A DNA stretch of 64,000 nt. Origin: Bacteroidota bacterium (lineage in GTDB: Bacteria; Bacteroidota; Bacteroidia; B-17B0; Aurantibacillaceae). The stretch lies in assembly GCA_019638705.1 (NCBI GenBank), contig JAHBTI010000002.1:62001-126000 (forward strand), in the 5' to 3' direction. A model generated the notes under the pieces. The model saw only the letters and a list, made by a program, of their open reading frames with translations, did not search any database and was not told the origin of the DNA. The translations under genes were made by a program, and so were the position numbers. Shown in pieces: positions 57,787 through 64,000 of the stretch (its first letter is position 1; each line of letters opens with the position of its first letter).

Positions 57787-58299
57787 TTAATTCAGTGTTA
57801 CGTCTTTCATTAAGTTAGACACTAATGCTTTTTGTTTTTCGTCGTTTGACAATTCCGAACGCAATATTTTTTCGGCAATTTCAATGGAAAGCGCAGCCAC
57901 TTGATTTTTTAATTCGGCAACAGCCGCGTTTTTTTCGTTGGTAATTTGCTCGCGTGCGGTTTTCAAAATTCTGTCGGTTTCGCTTTGAGCTTTTTGTTGC
58001 GCTTCTTTAATAATGCTTTCTTTGGTGTCGCGCGCTTCTTTCAGCAAGGTGTCGCGCTCCGCGCGAGCCTGCGCCATAATGGTTTCGTTAGCCGATTTTA
58101 ATTCGCGCATATCTTTCAAAGCACTTTCGGCACTTTCCAACGCTTTGGCAATGCTGCTTTCGCGGGTTTTAATGGCATTTAAAATCGGTTTCCACGCAAA
58201 TTTCCCTAACAAGAAAAGCAACAGCAAAAAGGTAATTGTTGTCCAAAAGATTAAACCGATACCCGGTTCTACCAAACTTGCTAAAACAAATAAATTCAT
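57787..58299 (-). CDS. atpF: ATP synthase subunit b
   Basis: 170 residues. One membrane helix (IGLIFWTTITFLLLLFLLGKFAW, residues 14-36) is followed by the long charged stator helix (KPILNAIKTRESSIAKALESAESALKDMREL ... IEIAEKILRSELSN). It dimerises and holds F1 through delta. A family D-like fragment lies in the 148-base gap to atpE. Confidence 0.95.
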   Translation of the reverse strand: MNLFVLASLVEPGIGLIFWTTITFLLLLFLLGKFAWKPILNAIKTRESSIAKALESAESALKDMRELKSANETIMAQARAERDTLLKEARDTKESIIKEAQQKAQSETDRILKTAREQITNEKNAAVAELKNQVAALSIEIAEKILRSELSNDEKQKALVSNLMKDVTLN

Positions 58300-58320
58300 G
58301 TTTTTTTATTTTTTTATTTT

Positions 58321-58360
58321 GACCTCACCCGCAACCCCTCTCCAAGAAAGAAGGACTTTA
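58321..58360. repeat. family D-like fragment between atpF and atpE
   Basis: GACCTCACCCGCAACCCCTC then TCCAAGAAAGAAGGACTTTA resembles one half of the family D element, degraded. Confidence 0.45.
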
Positions 58361-58447
58361 AGCAAGAATTTAATTTCTTTTTTCAATTAAAAATTAAAAC
58401 CAAAGCCCCTGCCAACCGCAAAGGCTTTGATTTCGTTTTTTTGGAGA

Positions 58448-58678
<231 letters not shown>

Positions 58679-58687
58679 TTAAAATTT

Positions 58688-59773
58688 TTAATGATGTGCG
58701 GCTTCTTCTTCGTGATGTGTTTCTGCTACGGCAGAGCCAATAAACAAGGCTGTCAGCATAGTGAAAATGTAGGCTTGCAACAAAGCAACCAAACATTCCA
58801 ATACATCAATAAACAAAGCAAATGCAACCGCCACAGGCGCAATGTAAATGCTTTTGAAAATGAAAATTAAACCCACGAGTGAAATCACAATGATGTGTCC
58901 TGCCGTCATGTTGGCAAACAAACGTATCATCAAAGCAAACGGTTTGGTAAGAATACCTACAATTTCAATCGGAATTAAAATAATCCAAATAGCCTTTGGC
59001 GCGTGTGGCGCAAAAATGTGCGACCAATATGTTTTTTTGCCGTTGATGTTTGTAACAATTAACGTGAAAACCGAAAGCACCAAAGTAAATGCGATGTTGC
59101 CCGTTACATTTGCCGAAACAGGAATTAAGCCGAACACGTTATTAATTAAAATCAAAAAGAAAACCGTCAATAAATAAGGAACAAATTTTTCGTAACCGCG
59201 CCCAATGTTGTCTTTGGCAATGTCATCGCGCACAAACACAATCAGAGGTTCAAAAAACGATTGTTTGCCTTTTGGCGCAGAGGTAACACCTTGCTTTTTG
59301 TATGAATTTGCAATGGAAATAAACAGAAGAACCAACAACAATGCCGAAAACAGCAGTTGAGCCACGTTTTTGGTAATTGAAAAATCATATACGCTTTCGT
59401 TCGGGTCTTCCGAAACAATTTTTTCGTCTTCCAAACTGTAACCATTGTAAGAAGCGTGTCCATGCTCAAACTTAGCCGATGAAAACACCTGCAAACCTTT
59501 GGTGTTTGAATAAATAATTACGGGTAAAGGCAGCGCAACGGCATCGTGCCCCTCGCCCCACAAATGCCAGGAGTGCGAATCTAAAATGTGTCCAAAAGCA
59601 ACGGCGGTAATGTCCACCGGTTTTTCTTCGTGAGCATGGGTTGAATGTTCCGTGTTTATTGCTTCATGTTCTTTGTGCTGAGAAACAGCTTTGACTGAAA
59701 AGCCCGTAAACAGGAAAAAAATTAAAAAAAGAGCGGATAAAAAATGCTTACTTGTATTGATTTTACTACACAT
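58688..59773 (-). CDS. atpB: ATP synthase subunit a
   Basis: 361 residues, longer than the E. coli protein because of an N-terminal signal-like helix (FLSALFLIFFLFTGFSVKA) and about 120 periplasmic residues rich in His (EHEAINTEHSTHAHEE), a Bacteroidota trait. The proton channel has the essential Arg in LMIRLFANMTAGH, with the conserved EIVGILTKPFAL before it and ALLQAYIFTMLTALFIG after it. The C-terminus is again His/Glu-rich. It is first in the cluster. Confidence 0.95.
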   Translation of the reverse strand: MCSKINTSKHFLSALFLIFFLFTGFSVKAVSQHKEHEAINTEHSTHAHEEKPVDITAVAFGHILDSHSWHLWGEGHDAVALPLPVIIYSNTKGLQVFSSAKFEHGHASYNGYSLEDEKIVSEDPNESVYDFSITKNVAQLLFSALLLVLLFISIANSYKKQGVTSAPKGKQSFFEPLIVFVRDDIAKDNIGRGYEKFVPYLLTVFFLILINNVFGLIPVSANVTGNIAFTLVLSVFTLIVTNINGKKTYWSHIFAPHAPKAIWIILIPIEIVGILTKPFALMIRLFANMTAGHIIVISLVGLIFIFKSIYIAPVAVAFALFIDVLECLVALLQAYIFTMLTALFIGSAVAETHHEEEAAHH

Positions 59774-59811
59774 TTGGCAAAAATTGACTTAAAACCGTTT
59801 TAATTCGGGTG

Positions 59812-59819
59812 CAAATGTA
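59812..59819 (-). promoter_or_regulatory. -7 box of the ATP synthase cluster
   Basis: TACATTTG on the minus strand, 38 bases before the atpB ATG. The -33 region is T-rich without an exact TTTG. Confidence 0.5.
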
Positions 59820-59855
59820 GGCATATTTTGAAAACGAAAAGAAAAAGAAATAAAA

Positions 59856-59890
59856 AAAACCGTCGCAGACGAAAGTTCTGCGACGGTTTT
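59856..59890 (-). terminator. terminator behind the glycine-rich T9SS gene
   Basis: AAAACCGTCGCAGA / TCTGCGACGGTTTT with a seven-base loop and a T-run on the minus strand. It separates the T9SS gene from the ATP synthase promoter. Confidence 0.85.
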
Positions 59891-59896
59891 TTATTA

Positions 59897-59923
59897 TCCC
59901 CCTTTGGGGAATTAGAGGGGCTT
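59897..59923. repeat. family D repeat remnant
   Basis: TCCCCCTTTGGGGAATTAGA followed by GGGGCTT, a short copy touching the stop codon of the next gene. Confidence 0.55.
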
Positions 59924-61739
59924 ATTCCACCACTAATTTACCTGTGGTAATTTTGTTGCCGTTTGAAAGAATTTGATAGAAATAAATGCCTTTGGTATCT
60001 ATTTGCACCGAATTTTTAACTGTGTTCAAATCGCTTGTTACTACCTGTTGTCCAAGCACGTTGGTAATTACAACCTGTGTTCCGTTTTCAAAGTTTCCTT
60101 CAAAGTAAAACTCGCCCCTGCTCGGATTTGGATAAACTCTTAACTCACCACTCATCGCTCCTAACTCAGTAATGCCAACACAGGCATCTACTTTTTGCTC
60201 TACCCCTGCCGAAGTGCTTACACAACCGTTTTCATTTGTTCCGGTTACGCTGTATGTAGTGGTAAAATCGGGGCTTACAAATATTTCCGCACCAAAATCA
60301 AGCAAGCCTTTGTTTGAAGACCACTTGTATGTTTGCGCACCTGTTGCCTGCAATTTCACAACTTCGCCTTTGCATATAGTATTCAAGTTTAGAGGAGATA
60401 TGCCCACCACAGGCAAAGGATTTACGATAATGGATTGAACGGCAGTATTTGTACAACCGTTTGCTGCCGACACATTCACAACATAAGAGCCACTAACCAA
60501 CGGCGTAATTACTGTTGCAGGTGAGTTGCTTCCGCTTCCTGTCCAAGTGTAGCTAACGGCATTGCCGATGGCAATCATTGAAATGGAAGCCCCCTGACAA
60601 ACAGCGTTTGTTGAGGTAATAATAGATACAAGAGGTTTTGGCAGTACAATTAAATGAAACGCTGTTCTGTTGCTGCTGCATGATGTGGTAGCTGATGCAT
60701 AAAACACCGTATCAGTAGTTACAAAAGGCGTTACAAACACATCGCCCGAATCTAAAGCCGTGCCACCAATAGGCACATTATACCAGTGTAAATCGCCGTT
60801 GCCTGTTACGCTTAATGTGGTAATACCACCGCCAATACCACATATAATTAAATCCTGAGGTGAATTTAAACTTACCGGAGGGTCAGGTGGTGCGCATAAT
60901 TGTGTTATAATAACCATACCATGTCCGGCATTAACGCCGGCAGTTGTTACACCATTGTCTAAATTTCCAACATACGATGAACCGCCACCGCCACCGCTAC
61001 CAAGTGCCGCACCGGCACCACCGCCATAATAACCGCCACCGCCGGCAGAACCCTGCCAACCGCCACTTGTCGCAGTTTGATTACCGCCCTGCCCCAAAGA
61101 ACCTGCAAGTGCATAATTATTGTGGTTTACACCTGCTGCACCGCCTGCCGATTGTGTGCCGCCCTGACCGCCACCATAAGTGCCAAAGGTGGTAGCCACT
61201 CCATTGCCTCCCGACAAACCTCCGCCATTACCTCCGGCAGCATTTCCATAAGAATTTGTCTTACAACTACCGCCGCCGCCGCCGGCAACAATTATACGGT
61301 TAGAAAGAGCAGTTCCTCCTAAACGCACATCACTGGCTCCGCCACCGCTGCCTAAATCTATACTATTACCCGAATCCCAACCTATGGCAGTTGAGCCACC
61401 ACCATTCCAGCCACCCGGATAAGCACTCGGACTTCCGTTTGATATTCCTTGTCCGCCAACATACACGTTTAAAGATTGTCCTGGGGTTAAAGTTACTTCG
61501 CCTTTCGCATAGCCCCCCAAACCCGGTGCGCCTCCACCGGTCGGAGCTCCACCCTGTGCGCCCCATGCTTCAATCATGTATGCGCCACCGGTGGGAATTA
61601 TAACGTTTTGAACCGCACCCGTGTAATTAAAGGTAAAAGTTAATTGCGAGTATGCTGCTGTACCCGAAAACCCCACCAAAGCAAGCGCAAACAATCCTTG
61701 TTTTGCGTCTGATACTATTTTGTGTATTTTTCTTTTCAT
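59922..61739 (-). CDS. secreted T9SS protein with glycine-rich domain
   Basis: 605 residues. The signal peptide ends GTAAYSQ (about residue 32). Residues 35-280 form a glycine-rich domain of the type also found in ALK-like receptors: FNYTGAVQNVIIPTGGAYMIEAWGAQGG, GGYAKGEVTLTPGQSLNVYVGGQG, RIIVAGGGGGS, ending GMVIITQL. Then one Ig-like spacer, two PKD/Ig-like units (VCQGASISMIAIGNAVSYTWTG; ICKGEVVKLQATGAQTYKWSS) and a T9SS type A sorting domain (LRVYPNPSRGEFYFEG ... KITTGKLVVE). Probably a surface adhesin or matrix protein. The next gene upstream has similar Ig units. Confidence 0.85.
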   Translation of the reverse strand: MKRKIHKIVSDAKQGLFALALVGFSGTAAYSQLTFTFNYTGAVQNVIIPTGGAYMIEAWGAQGGAPTGGGAPGLGGYAKGEVTLTPGQSLNVYVGGQGISNGSPSAYPGGWNGGGSTAIGWDSGNSIDLGSGGGASDVRLGGTALSNRIIVAGGGGGSCKTNSYGNAAGGNGGGLSGGNGVATTFGTYGGGQGGTQSAGGAAGVNHNNYALAGSLGQGGNQTATSGGWQGSAGGGGYYGGGAGAALGSGGGGGSSYVGNLDNGVTTAGVNAGHGMVIITQLCAPPDPPVSLNSPQDLIICGIGGGITTLSVTGNGDLHWYNVPIGGTALDSGDVFVTPFVTTDTVFYASATTSCSSNRTAFHLIVLPKPLVSIITSTNAVCQGASISMIAIGNAVSYTWTGSGSNSPATVITPLVSGSYVVNVSAANGCTNTAVQSIIVNPLPVVGISPLNLNTICKGEVVKLQATGAQTYKWSSNKGLLDFGAEIFVSPDFTTTYSVTGTNENGCVSTSAGVEQKVDACVGITELGAMSGELRVYPNPSRGEFYFEGNFENGTQVVITNVLGQQVVTSDLNTVKNSVQIDTKGIYFYQILSNGNKITTGKLVVE

Positions 61740-61775
61740 ATTTTTTTGTGTTTTAAAATTTAAAGATTTGATTAA

Positions 61776-64000
61776 TTACTGTTTTACAATTTTTACTGTT
61801 TCTACTGTATTGTTTGATTTTACTTTGAGGTAATAAATACCGTGTGCCAACTCCTGAATATCTATATTAATCACGTCTTGCTTAGTTGTATTTGCAAATA
61901 CCACACGCCCCGTGAGGTCAAGCAATTCAAGCGTTTTTTCTGTGCCGTTGTTCAGTTCAACGGTAAATGTACCGTTGTTCGGATTTGGATAAACATTCAG
62001 GTTTAAACTTCCGTTTTTCAATTCATTTACCCCAACACAAGCATCTACTTTTTGTTGAAGGATAGCTGAGTTGTGGCAACCGTTCGCATCGGCAGATTCT
62101 ACAAAATAATTGGTGGTGATGTTTGGGCTTGCCACTACGGCAGCACCATTAAACATGGCATTGCTCGATGTCCATGTGTAAGTTAGTGCGCCTGTTGCCG
62201 TTAAGTTCACCGTTTCGCCGGCGCAAATGCCGTTTGGTTTTGATGAACTAACGCTTATTGCATCGGGTATATGTACTGTAACCTGCAAATCTGAGCTGCT
62301 TGAACAGCCATTGGTTGCCGTGCCTGCCACAGTATAAAGCCCGCTTTGGTTTGGCGTAAGCACCACCACCGGTGCGTGGCTGCTGTTGGCGTTGGCTGAC
62401 CATGTGTAAGTTAAAGCATCGCCTAATGCAAACAAGGTTATGTTATCGCCTTGGCAAATACTGTTGGTGAAAGATGCTGCTGTTACCACAGGTGCAGGTT
62501 TTATAAACAACGAGAAAGAGGTACTGTTGGTACAACCGTCAAGACTTTCTGCTTCCACATAGTAATTAGGAAAACCATTTGCAGGGTTTACCACATAGTG
62601 GTCATTAACCATCGTGTTTATGCTGTTAGTCCAGGTGTAAGAAAATGCGCCCGATGCCGTAACTGTATAAGTTTCGTTTGAACACACCACAACAGGGCTT
62701 GCGTTTGTGTTAATTACAGGTACGGAAGATAATTCTATGGTAGGCTGAGGCGAAACGGTTAACGTTACAGGGCTTTTTGGGCTGGCGCAGCCGCCACCGG
62801 CTTTTTTGTATCGTACATACCCGTTGAAATTACGAGTAATATTGCCGAACGCCCAAAATGCTCCGCCATATCCTTCATTTACGCGTATATCGGCATTTTG
62901 TGCCAGCAAATTACCTAAGCCCGTACCGTTAGAATACCAAAATGTTCCGCCACAACTTGTGCAACCCACAGCAAAACCATAGGTTTGGTTTGCCTGCAAC
63001 GGGAAGTTCAGGTTCATAGGCACATACGTCATATTGCCCATACCTGCACCGGTTACATTAAAATTACCGCCTAATTGTGTCCAACCTGCTACATTATTGT
63101 TAAAGCCAATAGCAGAACCCGTTCTGTACCATACCTGAATGGTATAAACGGCATTATCCAAATTCAAATTAAAGCCGTCTAAAATAACATCTTGAAAAGT
63201 TAATATGTCAAACACATTTCCGCTTGCACCATTTCCTCCTACTAATGTAGTAAGCAACGAATCTCTTCCGCCGCCGCCGCCACTCATAGCCTGCACATAA
63301 AGCGTGCTGTCGGCAAACGAATTGTTAATGGCAATGGTAGAAATGCCTGTGGCAGAAGTGCCCGAACTTATGGCTGTGGTAGAAGTAGGGCTGCCGTACC
63401 ACGCAATGGTAGATGGTGTAAAGGACTGAGCCGTTAAAATGCCAGAACCCCCCTGACCGTTATTGCAATCCCACGCTCCCAACACCGACATCGTAGCATC
63501 TACCGCGCTCATGGTAAATCCTGCTGTAACAGAGCAACTATTCAGGTCGGTTACGGTTGCCGTAAACACGGTTGGCATGGCAGTATTTACAACTGTTACA
63601 ATGTTTGATTGGGTGATTACGCTGTTATTCCACTGAAACGAAGTACCCGTGTTGGTATTGATGTGAAGCGTATCGGAAGTGCCGAGGCAGGCAATGGTTT
63701 TTGTGCTTACAATTTCCGCGGTTAAATTAATTACAGACAAGGGCAGCGGAAAGGCTGCCGAATTACAGCCGTTTAATGTGCTGATTACGTTATAAATACC
63801 CGAATGTGCTGCCTGTGTAACAGGAATGGTGGGGTTTTGCAGTATTGATGAAAACCCGTTTGGTCCGCTCCAACTGAAACCTGCACCCGAAGTACTGGTT
63901 GTAGCCGTAAATGCCACAGGCTGCCCCACACACACGGTGGCAGGAAGCACGGTGGCTGAAGGAATAGCGGGAATTGGTTTACCAACCACAGCAATTTCGT
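61776..64000 (-). CDS. large T9SS adhesin-like protein, 5' end outside the window
   Basis: At least 740 residues. The frame stays open through the window edge (EIAVVGKPIPAIP before the first GTG at 63989), so the N-terminus is missing. Ig/PKD-like units (VCVGQPVAFTATTSTSGAGFSWSGPNGF; IACLGTSDTLHINTNTGTSFQWNN) precede a region of about 200 residues (SGGGGGRDSLLTTLVGGNGASGNVFDILTFQDVILDGFNLNL) that looks like a separate beta domain. Three more Ig-like units and a T9SS type A sorting domain (LNVYPNPNNGTFTVELN ... NTVETVKIVKQ) follow. Two FSYTW-type units resemble those in the 20322 and 59922 genes. Confidence 0.85.
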   Translation of the reverse strand, partial: EIAVVGKPIPAIPSATVLPATVCVGQPVAFTATTSTSGAGFSWSGPNGFSSILQNPTIPVTQAAHSGIYNVISTLNGCNSAAFPLPLSVINLTAEIVSTKTIACLGTSDTLHINTNTGTSFQWNNSVITQSNIVTVVNTAMPTVFTATVTDLNSCSVTAGFTMSAVDATMSVLGAWDCNNGQGGSGILTAQSFTPSTIAWYGSPTSTTAISSGTSATGISTIAINNSFADSTLYVQAMSGGGGGRDSLLTTLVGGNGASGNVFDILTFQDVILDGFNLNLDNAVYTIQVWYRTGSAIGFNNNVAGWTQLGGNFNVTGAGMGNMTYVPMNLNFPLQANQTYGFAVGCTSCGGTFWYSNGTGLGNLLAQNADIRVNEGYGGAFWAFGNITRNFNGYVRYKKAGGGCASPKSPVTLTVSPQPTIELSSVPVINTNASPVVVCSNETYTVTASGAFSYTWTNSINTMVNDHYVVNPANGFPNYYVEAESLDGCTNSTSFSLFIKPAPVVTAASFTNSICQGDNITLFALGDALTYTWSANANSSHAPVVVLTPNQSGLYTVAGTATNGCSSSSDLQVTVHIPDAISVSSSKPNGICAGETVNLTATGALTYTWTSSNAMFNGAAVVASPNITTNYFVESADANGCHNSAILQQKVDACVGVNELKNGSLNLNVYPNPNNGTFTVELNNGTEKTLELLDLTGRVVFANTTKQDVINIDIQELAHGIYYLKVKSNNTVETVKIVKQ

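Overview
The window comes from a member of the Bacteroidota; I cannot name the genus. Evidence: secreted proteins with type IX (T9SS) C-terminal sorting domains, a carboxypeptidase-regulatory-domain TonB receptor, TlpA-like DUF4369 proteins, a DUF1599 protein, an ATP synthase cluster B-E-F-H-A-G without D and C, an OppD-OppF fusion, promoters of the TAnnTTTG type with TTTG about 19 bases upstream, and no regular Shine-Dalgarno sequences. No rRNA, tRNA or CRISPR was seen.

Layout. 1-12.7 kb: deoxynucleoside kinase, a BNR protein that looks split by a frameshift, M20 dipeptidase, LEA-like lipoprotein, oligopeptide ABC permease, glycosyltransferase and flippase pair, ruvC, DUF1599, folP, Wzx-like protein and OppDF. 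12.8-16.3 kb: a type IIL (MmeI-like) restriction-modification enzyme with a small coupled gene, inserted between two copies of the start of oppDF. 17-32 kb: two TlpA-like paralogues, a large repeat-bearing T9SS protein, mutL, two rhomboid proteases, tsaB, MazG-like, MscS and UbiD proteins. 32-40 kb: LRR lipoprotein, DUF433/DUF5615 pair, PhoB-like regulator, TonB receptor and beta-helix T9SS protein, the last three sharing 11-base-spaced operator-like repeats. 40-46.5 kb: tatC, aroA, a GIY-YIG nuclease gene, aroB, pabA and a double-thioredoxin protein. 46.5-54.5 kb: accessory region. 54.6-59.8 kb: ATP synthase. 59.9-64 kb: two T9SS adhesin-like proteins, the last cut by the window edge.

The most notable region is 47.3-54.5 kb. 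It reads as a run of integron gene cassettes without an integrase: each cassette begins with GTT plus 6-8 bases that are exactly complementary to the first bases of the attC-like hairpin at its own 3' end. One cassette carries three close-packed genes (a helical HEPN-like protein, an LRR protein, and a PLD nuclease fused to a DnaJ domain) and is a candidate undescribed defence system. An AbiEi/AbiEii pair closes the array.

The other striking theme is short palindromic elements of at least eight families between genes. Several run into coding sequence (tsaB, a T9SS sorting domain, the ends of the flippase, tatC, aroA and atpA). One is split exactly at its centre by the GIY-YIG nuclease gene.
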